From positions 6,016 to 24,646 of the forward strand of contig DCKY01000151.1 of NCBI GenBank assembly GCA_002320775.1: a DNA stretch of 18,631 nucleotides, in the 5' to 3' direction. The notes under the pieces are model-generated. The model did no database searches and was not told the origin of the DNA. It saw only the letters and a program-made list of their open reading frames with translations. The stretch is from Planctomycetes bacterium UBA1662 (lineage in GTDB: Bacteria; Planctomycetota; UBA8108). Positions within the stretch are counted from its first letter, which is position 1. Every line of letters starts with the position of its first letter. Both the position numbers and the translations under genes were made by a program. Positions 1-8,095 of this stretch are shown piece by piece.

Positions 1-1001
1 GGATCGAACTTGTGGTCGTGACAGCGGGCGCATTGAACCGTGAGCCCCATCCAGACCGTGCCTATCGTCTCAATCTGGTCAAAAATATACTCAACCCGGT
101 TCTCCTCGGCTATGCGCCCACCCTCACCGTTGATCATATGGTTGCGGCAGAACCCGGTGGCCAGCTTCTGCTCCAGGCTCGCATCCGGCAACATATCGCC
201 GGCGATCTGCTCAACAGTGAACTTGTCAAAGGGCATGTTGGCGTTCAGGGACCGGACCACCCAGTCCCGCCAGGGCCACATGCTCCTCGTGCTGTCCCCC
301 TGGAATCCGTTGGTGTCGGCGTAGCGGGCCAGGTCGAGCCAGTCCCAGGCCATCCGCTCTCCATAGGAAGGCGATTCGAGCAGCCTGTCTACCGCCTTGG
401 CGTAGGCATCCGGCGCCTCGGAGGCAAGGTAGCTGTCAAGCTCTTCGAGCCCCGGGGGCAGACCGGTGAGGTCGAGGGTCAGGCGGCGAAACAGGCGGGC
501 CTTGTCCTCCTCGGCTGAAGGGGAGAACTCCTCCTTGCGAAGGCCTCGCAGGACAAACTGGTCGATCGCGTTCCGCGGCCAGTCGCTTCCCTCCGCCTTC
601 GGCGGGGCTGGATTTTCAAGCGGCCGCAGGGACCAGTGCTCCTGCCACTTCGCCCCCTGGGCGATCCACTTTTTCACCAGCTCAATCTCCGAGGAACTGA
701 GCTTCAGCCTGGTTTTCTTTGGCGGCATACGCTCGTCTTCATCCTCGTGGACAAGACGAAGATAGAGCTCGCTCTCTTCAGGCTTGCCGGGGGTGACCAG
801 CTGTTGACCATCGAGCTCCGCGCGCAATCCCTGCTCGGTATCGAGGCGAAGGTCCGCCTTGCGCTTGCCCTGGTCCGGACCGTGGCATTTAAAGCAATTG
901 TCGCTGAGCAGCGGACGAATCTGCCGGTTAAAGTCAATCTCCTGCGTCCGGCCCCAGCCGGCGAACGAAAGGAAAATGAGAATCAAAAGGATTTGCTTCA
1001 C
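1..1001 (-). CDS. PSD1-type secreted protein, PSCyt1 + DUF1549 (3' end outside window)
   Basis: Reading the minus strand from a GTG at 999-1001 gives 333 complete codons that stay open to the window edge. The C-terminal part, where DUF1553 normally follows, is therefore missing. The N-terminus is a signal peptide (MKQILLILIFLSFAGWG). A planctomycete cytochrome C domain follows, with a CxxCH motif (CFKCH, residues 36-40), the phrase IDFNRQIRPLLSDNCF before it and RMPP near residue 91. The DUF1549 part contains LTLDLTGLPP, the SYGERMAWDWLDLARYAD region and a second CxxCH (CARCH) in GLTVQCARCHDHKFDP at the very edge. The two CxxCH motifs suggest covalent haem, but no redox function has been shown for most of the family. 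An in-frame TAG lies upstream with no ATG between, so GTG is the best start. The family often sits beside sulfatases, as here. The role is probably extracytoplasmic and remains unknown. Confidence 0.88.
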   Translation of the reverse strand, partial: MKQILLILIFLSFAGWGRTQEIDFNRQIRPLLSDNCFKCHGPDQGKRKADLRLDTEQGLRAELDGQQLVTPGKPEESELYLRLVHEDEDERMPPKKTRLKLSSSEIELVKKWIAQGAKWQEHWSLRPLENPAPPKAEGSDWPRNAIDQFVLRGLRKEEFSPSAEEDKARLFRRLTLDLTGLPPGLEELDSYLASEAPDAYAKAVDRLLESPSYGERMAWDWLDLARYADTNGFQGDSTRSMWPWRDWVVRSLNANMPFDKFTVEQIAGDMLPDASLEQKLATGFCRNHMINGEGGRIAEENRVEYIFDQIETIGTVWMGLTVQCARCHDHKFD

Positions 1002-1081
1002 GGCTTCGTCTTGGTGTCTGTAGAGATGCTGATGATAATCAGGAGAGTATTCTAACGAGACTTGGTCCAGATGAGCAAAAA

Positions 1082-2551
1082 ATGACTATATTGAAAACGC
1101 CAAACAGGGAACATCTGTATTTTTCATCAACCGGACTCCCTGCGCTGCTGCCAGCGGCCTTAGCCGCCGCGCTGTGGCTGGCTTGCGCCGGTACGGCCGA
1201 AGGCCGGAAACCGAACATCGTCGTCATCCTCACCGACGACCAGGGCTACGCCGATGTCAGCTACAATCCGCACCACCCGAAGGAGGTCAGCACCCCGAAC
1301 ATCGATAAGCTGGCCCGCTCGAGCGTCATCTGTACAGCGGGCTATACCAGCGGACATGTCTGCTCCCCCACCCGCGCCGGACTGATGACCGGACGCTACC
1401 AGCAGCGCTTCGGCATCTACACCGCGGGCGAGGGCGGCTCCGGCGTACCCCTGTCGGAGACGTTCTTTCCCCAGCACCTGGAAAAGGCGGGCTATACCTC
1501 GGGCGCGTTCGGAAAATGGCACCTTGGGGTCGACATCAAGTACAACGCCCTGCACCGGGGTTTCGATGAGTTTTACGGCTTCATGGGCCGCGGAGCGCAC
1601 GACTACTTCGATCTCAACACTCCTGATCATCCGATCTACCGGGGGCTCAAGCCCATCAAGGACAAAGGGTACCTGACCGACCGGATCACCGAGGAGGCTG
1701 TCTCCTTCATCAGGCGCCACAAGGACAAGCCCTTCTTCGCCTACATCGCCTACAACGCGGTCCATTCTCCCGCCCAGGCGCCGGCAGCGGACATCCGCAA
1801 GGAAACCGATGATCCCGCCCGCAACACGCTGATGGCCATGCTCAGGAGTCTCGACACCGGCGTCGGAAAGATCGTCGACACCCTCAAGGCCGAGGGCGTC
1901 TATGACGACACCCTGCTCTTCTTTCTCACCGACAATGGCGGCTCCAAGGTCATGCGCGCCAGCAACACCCCGCTGCGCGGCTACAAGCAGCAGGACTACG
2001 AAGGTGGTGTGCGGGTCCCTTTCATCGTGTCCTGGCCTCGGAAGCTCAAGGGCGGAACCACCTGCTCCGCCCCCCTCATGTCCATCGATATCCTCCCCAC
2101 CGCCCTGGCGGCCGTGGGCGCCGCCAAGGCGGGCAAGCTACCCTTCGATGGCAGGAACATCCTGCCCGCCCTGGAAGGAAAGACCGACAAGGTCCACGAC
2201 CAGCTCTACTGGAGCTCGGCGGCGGGAAAGGGCGCCTGGGCCATCCGAGCCGGGAGATGGAAGCTGGTAGGGCTCAAGGCCAGGACGGAGCTCTTTGACC
2301 TGGAGGCGGATATCGGCGAAGCGAACGATCTCGCGCTGAAACATCCCGAGCGGGTAAAAACACTCAGGCGACTCCACGATACCTGGCTCGATGAGATGGC
2401 GGAGCCGGCCAATGGCGCGGCGAAACGCTGGAGCGCGGATGCGCCCGCCGCCGGCAAGAAGAACAAGAAGCAGAAGCGCGCGGAGCGGGAGAAGCGGAGA
2501 GCCGAACGCAAGGCGAAGCGCGACGCTGAAAAGGAAAAACCCGGAGAGTGA
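1082..2551 (+). CDS. Secreted sulfatase, formylglycine (Cys) type, with a basic C-terminal tail
   Basis: This 489-residue protein should hydrolyse sulfate esters, probably on a sulfated glycan, outside the cytoplasm. Residues 1-40 form an export signal with a long n-region and an Ala/Leu core. The sulfatase fold follows. Calcium ligands are expected at D52-D53 (ILTDDQGYADVS). The maturation signature is CSPTR at 94-98, followed by LMTG, with Cys94 as the formylglycine precursor. GKWHLG lies at 144-149, the active-site His at H228 (NAVHSP) and TDNGG at 283-287. The signature needs a formylglycine-generating enzyme, which is not in this window. Residues 459-487 are an almost pure Lys/Arg/Glu tail, not part of the catalytic fold. 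The gene is divergent from the PSD1 gene (80-bp spacer) and ends 20 bp from the convergent propeller gene. Overall it resembles the arylsulfatase A/GalNAc-6-sulfatase class, but the substrate cannot be read from sequence. Confidence 0.93.
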   Translation: MTILKTPNREHLYFSSTGLPALLPAALAAALWLACAGTAEGRKPNIVVILTDDQGYADVSYNPHHPKEVSTPNIDKLARSSVICTAGYTSGHVCSPTRAGLMTGRYQQRFGIYTAGEGGSGVPLSETFFPQHLEKAGYTSGAFGKWHLGVDIKYNALHRGFDEFYGFMGRGAHDYFDLNTPDHPIYRGLKPIKDKGYLTDRITEEAVSFIRRHKDKPFFAYIAYNAVHSPAQAPAADIRKETDDPARNTLMAMLRSLDTGVGKIVDTLKAEGVYDDTLLFFLTDNGGSKVMRASNTPLRGYKQQDYEGGVRVPFIVSWPRKLKGGTTCSAPLMSIDILPTALAAVGAAKAGKLPFDGRNILPALEGKTDKVHDQLYWSSAAGKGAWAIRAGRWKLVGLKARTELFDLEADIGEANDLALKHPERVKTLRRLHDTWLDEMAEPANGAAKRWSADAPAAGKKNKKQKRAEREKRRAERKAKRDAEKEKPGE

Positions 2552-2553
2552 TC

Positions 2554-2571
2554 CCGGCCCGCGGGCGCCGG
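2554..2571. terminator. GC-rich hairpin between convergent genes (possible weak terminator)
   Basis: The 20-bp gap between sulfatase 1 and the propeller gene is almost filled by an inverted repeat: CCGGC at 2554-2558 pairs with GCCGG at 2567-2571. Two more inner C-G pairs form around a GCG loop, with one bulged C. No T-run follows on either strand, so it is not a standard intrinsic terminator. It may only reflect local GC richness. Confidence 0.3.
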
Positions 2572-3780
2572 CTATTTCAGCGGGTTCTCGTACCAGACGA
2601 TGTTCTTGCTGTTGTGACCGGCGATGAGTATGTCGAGATCGCCGTCCCCATCGAGGTCGACCGTCCTGAGGTCATAGGAGCCCTGGTCCTTGCCAACGAG
2701 GTGGCGGCGAAAGCTGCCCTTGCCATCGTTTTCGTACCAGACCGCCAGCCCGTCATTCAGCCTGCCGCAGGTCGCGGCATCGATGTCCCCATCCCCATCG
2801 AGATCGGCGGTCGAGAGGGAGTGCGGCCCCTCGAGGTCCGGATCGATCTCGATCGCCTTGAAATCCGGGCCCCGGAACCAGAGAACGCCCCGGGTATGAC
2901 CACGGGTAGCGAAGAAGTCCATCTTGCCATCGCCGTTGAGATCAACCGGGTGGATATTGCTCGCGCCGGGCTGCTTGTCTGAGAGCAGGTGCTTTTTCCA
3001 GGGCTTCCTGGGATCCTCCGGTTGCTGCCACCAGGCGAACCACTCGCCGTCGGGAAACCTCTCGCCACCCTTGGCCGCGCAGGAGATGTCCGGCCTGCCG
3101 TCCCCATCCACATCGCCGAAGCCTGTGTAATGAGAAGCCCCGGGGGCGTCACGAACCGCGAAGACATTTCGAATCCACCTCTTGGCCTCCAGGGGCTTCG
3201 CGGGAATCTTCTGCCAGGTGATCGAGTACGGTACCGGGGTCTGCTCCGGCCCCCGGCCGGAGTTGGCTATGAGGTCGAGCTTTCCGTCCCGATCCACGTC
3301 GCCGGTGATGAGACAATGCGTCCCCTGGATCTCCGAGTCCACCTCGCGGCGTTTCCAATCGGTGGAAAACGGCTTATCCGGGCACTCCAGCCAGAACACC
3401 CCCTGGTGAGAACCGCAGAAGTCCAGGTCGCCATCTCCATCCACATCCAGCAGGGTGCTGTGAATACACCCGCGGCCCGGCCTCCCCGGCCTGCTGGTGG
3501 GCAGCTTATGTACGATAACCCTTTGCTTCCAGTCGGGGCCCTTCAGGAGCACCACCTTGCCTGAAAAGCTCGAGATGATATCGAGCTTGCCGTCTCCATC
3601 GAAATCGTTGGCCAGGACTGTATTGACCCCGCCCCCGGTCTCCGCGGCTGAGAGCACAACGTGCTTCTTCCAGGGCCCACCCGCCTCTTCAGCTCCGGCG
3701 GTTGCGGCGAACAGGAAAAATACAAGCAGCGGCAACCGCTGCCAAAGGCTACCTGGTATTAAGATTTGTTTTCTATCCAT
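2572..3780 (-). CDS. Exported FG-GAP/VCBS seven-bladed beta-propeller protein
   Basis: This 402-residue protein begins MDRKQILIPG and has a signal peptide ending near residue 30 (FFLFAATAGA). Seven DxDxDGxxD calcium-loop motifs lie at about 59-67, 112-120, 161-169, 223-231, 280-288, 326-334 and 375-383. This is the FG-GAP/VCBS pattern, and seven motifs fit a single closed seven-bladed propeller. Short aromatic strands such as VFWLE, VLWFR, AVWYE and IVWYE recur after the motifs. No catalytic domain is attached, so a binding or scaffolding role outside the cytoplasm is likely but unproven. The start at 3780 is set by an exact AGGAGG four bases upstream and by the signal peptide that follows. 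The open frame continues upstream to an ATG at 4140, but that stretch overlaps the glycosyltransferase and is not exported-protein-like. Such proteins commonly sit beside PSD1 and sulfatase genes in the PVC group. Confidence 0.9.
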   Translation of the reverse strand: MDRKQILIPGSLWQRLPLLVFFLFAATAGAEEAGGPWKKHVVLSAAETGGGVNTVLANDFDGDGKLDIISSFSGKVVLLKGPDWKQRVIVHKLPTSRPGRPGRGCIHSTLLDVDGDGDLDFCGSHQGVFWLECPDKPFSTDWKRREVDSEIQGTHCLITGDVDRDGKLDLIANSGRGPEQTPVPYSITWQKIPAKPLEAKRWIRNVFAVRDAPGASHYTGFGDVDGDGRPDISCAAKGGERFPDGEWFAWWQQPEDPRKPWKKHLLSDKQPGASNIHPVDLNGDGKMDFFATRGHTRGVLWFRGPDFKAIEIDPDLEGPHSLSTADLDGDGDIDAATCGRLNDGLAVWYENDGKGSFRRHLVGKDQGSYDLRTVDLDGDGDLDILIAGHNSKNIVWYENPLK

Positions 3781-3784
3781 GGAT

Positions 3785-3790
3785 CCTCCT
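3785..3790 (-). promoter_or_regulatory. Shine-Dalgarno AGGAGG deciding the propeller-protein start
   Basis: On the minus strand AGGAGG is followed by four bases and then the ATG at 3778-3780. It is the only strong ribosome binding site near the 5' end of this reading frame and supports the short form of the protein. Confidence 0.75.
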
Positions 3791-3895
3791 GGTGAGTTCG
3801 CCTCATGATACGGGCGACGCGGCAACCCATTCAACTGATCTCCCCCCGGCACGTGTACTGTATTCAGAGCCGTGGCTTCCGTACAATCAGTCCCC

Positions 3896-5128
3896 ATGCA
3901 GACCCGGGTCCTCCACACACTCTCCCAGCGTCCGTCGCTCACCGGCAGCGGGGTCACCCTCGATGCCGTTGCCAGGGAAGCGGCCACGGCAGGCTGGCAG
4001 CAGCACGCCCTCATCGGCGTGCCCGCGGGAGACACCTGTTCCATCGATGGCCTCGAGCCCGGTGAGATCTCACGCCTGGAGTTCGGCAATGGAGGGGAGA
4101 GTTCCCTCGACTTTGACGTACCCGGAATGAGTGACGTCATGCCCTACCCGAGCACCAGGTTCTCAGAGATGACCGTGGAACAGATCTCCTCCTACCGGGC
4201 CGCCTGGGCTACCACCCTCTCAAGGATCTTCGACGAATTCAAACCCGGCATCATCCACGCCCACCACGCCTGGATCCTATCCTCGGTGCTGAAGGATGTC
4301 GCGGGGAGCGCCCCCGTCATCGTCCACGGGCATGGAACGGGCCTGAGGCAACTCGGCCTGTGCCCCCACCTCACCGATGAGATCAGGGAAGGCTGCAGAC
4401 GCAACGATCTCTTCGTCGTTCTGCACCAGGAGCATGCCCGGCTCTACCAGGAGGAATATGGGCTCACAAAACAACAGGTTGCTGTTGTCGGAGCCGGCTA
4501 CAGGGAGGATCTCTTCCACTGCACCGCTGGCATAGAAGAGCGCGGCGACTCCATCCTCTATGCCGGAAAAATCAGCGAGAGCAAGGGGCTCTCATCCCTG
4601 CTGGATGCCTTTGAACTTCTGCAGTCCAGCCGGCCGGGAACCCGGCTGGAAATCGCCGGGAGTGGATCAGGAGAGGAAGCCGATCGCCTGCTTGGACGCA
4701 TGAAAACCTTCGGCGATGCGCTCATCTATCACGGACGTGTAGACCAGCCGAGGCTCGCCGAGCTGATGCGCGGCTGCAAGGTCTTCGCACTGCCTTCCTT
4801 CTACGAGGGCCTGCCACTGGTGCTGGTTGAGGCCCTGGCCTGCGGCTGCCAACCCGTCTGCACAGCGCTGCCTGGAGTGCGCTCAGGCATCATCCCCCAC
4901 CTGCCCGGTGTTCTCCACACCGTGGAGCTGCCGGAGATGGAGAAGATCGACCAGCCGACAGCCGGAGCGCTCCCAGGCTTTGCGAAAGATCTTTCGGACA
5001 CTCTTCAACAGGCCCTCGACGCCCCATCACCCCACTCGGGAAAGGATCCCGGAGATCTCCTGGCACCATTCACCTGGCGAGCCGTGTTCAAAAGAATCGA
5101 GGCGGCGTGGCTAAGCCTCGCTGGCTGA
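3896..5128 (+). CDS. GT4-family (GT-B fold) glycosyltransferase
   Basis: This 410-residue cytoplasmic protein starts MQTRVLHTLSQRPSLTGSG and probably transfers a sugar from a nucleotide donor to a glycan or lipid acceptor. The N-terminal Rossmann half has a glycine-rich loop (LTGSGVTLDA, 15-24) and IIHAHHAW (119-126). It also has GHGTG (145-149) and DLFVVLHQEHARLY. The C-terminal donor-binding half has LYAGKISESKG (221-231), LEIAGSGSG (251-259), a YHGRVDQPRLAELM segment and the EX7E motif at E304 and E312 (YEGLPLVLVEALACG). There is no signal peptide or membrane segment. The reading frame could begin at a GTG at 3872. The ATG at 3896 is preferred because the first Rossmann strand begins immediately after it; neither has a clear Shine-Dalgarno. 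It stands alone between a divergent propeller gene and a terminator, so no glycan pathway can be assigned. Confidence 0.9.
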   Translation: MQTRVLHTLSQRPSLTGSGVTLDAVAREAATAGWQQHALIGVPAGDTCSIDGLEPGEISRLEFGNGGESSLDFDVPGMSDVMPYPSTRFSEMTVEQISSYRAAWATTLSRIFDEFKPGIIHAHHAWILSSVLKDVAGSAPVIVHGHGTGLRQLGLCPHLTDEIREGCRRNDLFVVLHQEHARLYQEEYGLTKQQVAVVGAGYREDLFHCTAGIEERGDSILYAGKISESKGLSSLLDAFELLQSSRPGTRLEIAGSGSGEEADRLLGRMKTFGDALIYHGRVDQPRLAELMRGCKVFALPSFYEGLPLVLVEALACGCQPVCTALPGVRSGIIPHLPGVLHTVELPEMEKIDQPTAGALPGFAKDLSDTLQQALDAPSPHSGKDPGDLLAPFTWRAVFKRIEAAWLSLAG

Positions 5129-5188
5129 GGTGTCTTCGCTGCAAGCAGGCGATCTCCCCCGGTGGTGACCTGGAAATGCAGCCATAAA

Positions 5189-5229
5189 AAAAGCGTCCCT
5201 CTTGCGTTTTGCGCATGAGGGACGCTTTT
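5189..5229. terminator. Bidirectional intrinsic terminator
   Basis: A perfect 13-bp stem (AAAAGCGTCCCTC at 5189-5201 with GAGGGACGCTTTT at 5217-5229) encloses a 15-base loop. Read on the plus strand it ends the glycosyltransferase with a four-T tail. Read on the minus strand it ends the Lys-rich protein gene with a longer seven-T tail (complement of the A-run at 5186-5192). It sits between the two convergent stop codons. Confidence 0.9.
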
Positions 5230-5262
5230 AAAGAAACCGTTAGAAAGGATTATAGCTGAATC

Positions 5263-5901
5263 TTACGAATTGTCAGCCTCTTCTTTCTTCTTGCCCTTTT
5301 TTTCACGCTTCTTCTTGCCCTTGCCTTTGCCCTTGGTCGAAGCTTTCTTGATGGCTTCCTTCTGGGCATCGCTGAGAAGAGCGTTCACTTTTTCGGAAAT
5401 AGATGAAGCGGCCTTGGCCGTTATCTCCTTCCTGAGGGCTGCAGTAGCTTCCTTATCCTTCCTGGCCTCTTTCAACTTGTCCTTGTACTCGCTGCGAAGA
5501 TCCTTCTGGGCACTGGCCACTACAGCATTGACCTTCTTGACGAGCGTTGCATTATCAGCACCGATGATCCCGTTCAACTTGCCGGCAAGTCCGGCCTTGG
5601 CCGTCTTGATGGCGGTCTGGGCTGCCTTGCGATCTTCCTTGCTGGCATCCTTGTTCTTGATCGTCTTGGTGGCAGCGGCATAGGCTTCGGAGGCGACCAT
5701 CGCCTTCTGGGCCTCGGCGTACTTCGCCTTCTGCTCATCACTGAGACTGACAACCGCATCGATACCGGGAACGGCCTTCTTGACCTGGGCTGAGAACAGG
5801 CTCGGTCCCTTGGTCCTCTTACCCTTCTTCTGGGCAAGCAGGGGGCTGCTGGAGAGTCCGACAAGAACCAATACCGTCAAAAAACTGAACATAGCCTTCA
5901 T
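5263..5901 (-). CDS. Secreted Lys-rich helical protein, function unknown
   Basis: I do not recognise a named family. This 212-residue protein has a clear signal peptide (MKAMFSFLTVLVLVGLSSSPLLA, cleavage near residue 23). The mature protein is Ala/Lys-rich and predicted almost wholly helical. It has LSDEQKAKYAEAQKA (53-67) and a related later phrase, VNALLSDAQKEAIKKA (172-187). A third copy-like segment, VNAVVASAQK, lies at 124-133, so the core looks like a degenerate helical repeat. LSDEQK-type segments recall small periplasmic helical proteins of the Spy/CpxP kind, but this is only a loose likeness. Residues 189-208 are a Gly/Lys/Arg tail. An AAAGGAGG ribosome binding site with 7-base spacing and a strong terminator suggest good expression. 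It lies 145 bp downstream of the sigma/FecR pair on the same strand and might be a target of that system. Confidence 0.82.
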   Translation of the reverse strand: MKAMFSFLTVLVLVGLSSSPLLAQKKGKRTKGPSLFSAQVKKAVPGIDAVVSLSDEQKAKYAEAQKAMVASEAYAAATKTIKNKDASKEDRKAAQTAIKTAKAGLAGKLNGIIGADNATLVKKVNAVVASAQKDLRSEYKDKLKEARKDKEATAALRKEITAKAASSISEKVNALLSDAQKEAIKKASTKGKGKGKKKREKKGKKKEEADNS

Positions 5902-5908
5902 GAGAATT

Positions 5909-5916
5909 CCTCCTTT
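5909..5916 (-). promoter_or_regulatory. Strong Shine-Dalgarno (AAAGGAGG) for the Lys-rich protein
   Basis: On the minus strand AAAGGAGG lies seven bases before the ATG at 5899-5901, a near-ideal match and spacing. It fixes the start and implies efficient translation. Confidence 0.75.
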
Positions 5917-6046
5917 AATGGAAATTACTGAATCGAAGACGATTTAAAGAACCGGGAAAGGGTTCCCCCGGCGAGTAAACCAACCCGGCCGAAGAGGCCC
6001 GATTGTACTGAGATTTGAAGCCGTTAACTGTTTTCTTTCAGACCGT

Positions 6047-7528
6047 TCATTCCTCACCCTCGACGAGAACCCGGATCTGGTCGATCTGCCCGCCTGAAAC
6101 ATGCAGGTCAAGGACGAGGGTTTTGCGATCGTCACTGAGGATCACCGTATCGACCGGCCTGCGCGTACCGATTTCGAGTCCCCGGCCTTTAACGACCAGT
6201 GGCTCGGAATGACCACCAAGAGTCTTATCTGTTGCCCGCAGCAGGCCTGTCGCGGTGATCACCCCGGCGATGGGCCTCTCGAAGGTCGCGATTCCGACCA
6301 GCCGGAGGTTTTTCTGTTCCCGCTTTTTCTTACCCTCTTCGACCGGGTTGAACTGGACCAGGTAGCTCGCCAGTACACGCCCGGGCTCAAGCCGTCCGTT
6401 TTCCAGGCTGCCGCGCTTGCTGTACTCGCCCGGAACCGTAATGTTCACACGTGCCTTGAGCTTCTTCGACACGGTGAAGCTGCCGCGCTCGGGAAGAATC
6501 ACCAGGTGGTCATCATCCTCATGCTCGAGGAGGGTGCTGAGCAGGCCGGGAGGAGCGAACTTGACCATGCCCGCGGTGGAAACCATCCCGGCGGTCACCG
6601 GCCAGGTCTTCCTGAACTTGCTGACATCGTAGAGCGTGTCGCTGATCTCTTTCGCCCCCGCCTCGGTACGAACCGAGTTGCCGTGGGTGATAAGCCTTTT
6701 ACCCTTCCTGCTTTCGACCGGGTCCGGAAGCTCGACCTCGACCTCTCCCTCGAAGACCGCCACCTCGGTGGCGCCCTGGTCATCCACATCCACCCCGAAC
6801 GCCGTACCCAGGTCGAGAACCCTCGCCGTGGGAGTATCGACCTTGAAGCCGATCGCGCTCTTGGGAATCTTCGCGGAGAGACGACCCGAGACCAGGCGGG
6901 TCAGGTCATTGGAGATGATCTCGTATTCAGCAGGTCCCTCGAGGGTGACCTTGGCCCCGGATGAGAACCGCAGCTTGGCCAGCCCGGACTCGATCCGGAT
7001 CTTCCCTTCAGAGAGCCTGGCTCCCTTTTTAAGGCCGGGATTCTCCTCCCCCCACTCCGCCTTGACCACCTGTACCAGCCGGGCGATATAGTTTTTCTTC
7101 GCTGCCTGGCCGGGGACCTGCTGACTCCCGGAACGGTCGGCATCGACAGGTTCAGCAGTGAACCGGGGGGTATTACCCGACTGCCGAAAACTCCAGAAAA
7201 GAGCAACGGACAAAAGAGCCAATGCAGCCATGGCGGCAAGCGCCTTCCCCCAGGGAGCGCGAACCCTGCGCCCCTGAGCCGTATCCCGGGCAAACTTGAG
7301 CTGGGACACGACTCCAGTCGAGCTGTCGGCGGTATGAATCTCGGCCTGGCGCTGAGGCTCGCCGATTTCACGCACCATCCGGCTTCGAACGCATAGCGCG
7401 GCGAAGGCTTCACGCAATTCCGGCCGCGTGCGCAGCAGCTCGTTGAACTCCCCGAGCTCAGCAGGGTCAAGCTCTCCATCGAAATAGCGATGGACCAGGT
7501 CGTAGAAGCTGTCGGGGATTTCAGGCAT
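6047..7528 (-). CDS. FecR-like membrane anti-sigma/sensor protein with a C-terminal beta domain
   Basis: This 493-residue protein is probably the partner of the ECF factor encoded just upstream. The N-terminal cytoplasmic part (MPEIPDSFYDLVHRYFDGELD and an Arg/Glu-rich helix to about residue 56) is typical of planctomycete anti-sigma domains. One membrane segment lies at about 96-114 (ALAAMAALALLSVALFWSF). The FecR domain, at about 155-266, includes VTLEGPAEYEI, SGRLSAKIP, KVDTPTARVLDLGTAFGV and AVFEGEVEVEL. The last 200 residues are a further extracytoplasmic region, with SYLVQFNPV, ATFERPIAGVI, LLRATDKTLGG and GGQIDQIRVLV. It resembles a beta-sandwich type region seen in secreted PVC-group proteins. 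No TonB receptor is nearby, so a classic FecIRA system is unlikely. I chose the ATG at 7528 because GGAG lies seven bases upstream; an ATG at 7534 has the same GGAG only one base away. The start overlaps the sigma gene by 8 bp, implying translational coupling. Confidence 0.87.
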   Translation of the reverse strand: MPEIPDSFYDLVHRYFDGELDPAELGEFNELLRTRPELREAFAALCVRSRMVREIGEPQRQAEIHTADSSTGVVSQLKFARDTAQGRRVRAPWGKALAAMAALALLSVALFWSFRQSGNTPRFTAEPVDADRSGSQQVPGQAAKKNYIARLVQVVKAEWGEENPGLKKGARLSEGKIRIESGLAKLRFSSGAKVTLEGPAEYEIISNDLTRLVSGRLSAKIPKSAIGFKVDTPTARVLDLGTAFGVDVDDQGATEVAVFEGEVEVELPDPVESRKGKRLITHGNSVRTEAGAKEISDTLYDVSKFRKTWPVTAGMVSTAGMVKFAPPGLLSTLLEHEDDDHLVILPERGSFTVSKKLKARVNITVPGEYSKRGSLENGRLEPGRVLASYLVQFNPVEEGKKKREQKNLRLVGIATFERPIAGVITATGLLRATDKTLGGHSEPLVVKGRGLEIGTRRPVDTVILSDDRKTLVLDLHVSGGQIDQIRVLVEGEE

Positions 7529-8051
7529 TGCCATGCTCCGCTCTCAGCCGTTGCTTCTGAATGCAGGACTCGAGGCTGCGATGGGCTCTTGTGAGAGAGA
7601 CGTAGACACTGTGGACCTTGCTACCAACGAGCTCGGCAATCTGCACACCGCTGAGTCCCTCTACGTACTTCAGGTTCACCACTCTCTGGGCCCGGGAGCT
7701 GAGCTTCTGGATACAGCTCCTCAGGTAGTCGATCTCCAGGTCGGTGTCAGTCCTGTCAATATCGAGCCAGGCTCCGTCAAGGAGCTCGATCACGTCATCG
7801 GCCAGAGTCAGGGGCGTGTACTTTCTCTTCCTGAGAGCCTCGAGCGATTTGTTGCGGGCAGCCTTGCGCGCCCAGAGCAGCAGGTGATCGGAATCGACAA
7901 TCCTGTCATGTTTTTCGACCGCCAGGGCGGATACATCCTGGAAGAGATCCTCGGCCAAATGCCAGTCACGAACGATGGCATAGATGTAGGCGATCAACCG
8001 GGCCCGGTCTTTCATGAGACCTTTTACCGCTGTTGACTGGTCGATACTCAT
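7521..8051 (-). CDS. ECF RNA polymerase sigma factor (Rhodopirellula/Verrucomicrobium-type)
   Basis: This 176-residue protein directs RNA polymerase to a set of alternative promoters. Region 2 spans about residues 14-80, with LIAYIYAIVRDWHLAEDLFQDV and the LLLWARKAARNKSLEALRKRK segment that contacts the -10 element. Region 4 spans about 108-163, with LRSCIQKLSSRAQRVVNLKYVEGLSGVQIAELVG and the helix KVHSVYVSLTRAHRSLESCI. Length and layout match short ECF factors that lack extra domains. The stop codon lies inside the start of the FecR-like gene, so the two are made together. The latter is the likely membrane regulator that holds or releases this factor. No strong Shine-Dalgarno precedes the ATG. 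A direct repeat 45-70 bp upstream could be a control site. The targets are unknown; the neighbouring sulfatase and Lys-rich protein genes are candidates. Confidence 0.92.
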   Translation of the reverse strand: MSIDQSTAVKGLMKDRARLIAYIYAIVRDWHLAEDLFQDVSALAVEKHDRIVDSDHLLLWARKAARNKSLEALRKRKYTPLTLADDVIELLDGAWLDIDRTDTDLEIDYLRSCIQKLSSRAQRVVNLKYVEGLSGVQIAELVGSKVHSVYVSLTRAHRSLESCIQKQRLRAEHGNA

Positions 8052-8095
8052 CGCGATCGTTCACCCGAAGAATCAAAAGGTTAGATTGGGACCGT

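Noticed and set aside
3781..4140. Extended N-terminus for the propeller protein, from an ATG at 4140
   Set aside because: It would overlap the glycosyltransferase, put the signal peptide 120 residues inside the protein and ignore the exact AGGAGG at 3785-3790.
5952..5971. Inverted repeat CCGGG...CCCGG downstream of the FecR-like gene as a terminator
   Set aside because: The stem is only five pairs with a 10-base loop and no T-run on the minus strand, so it is not convincing.
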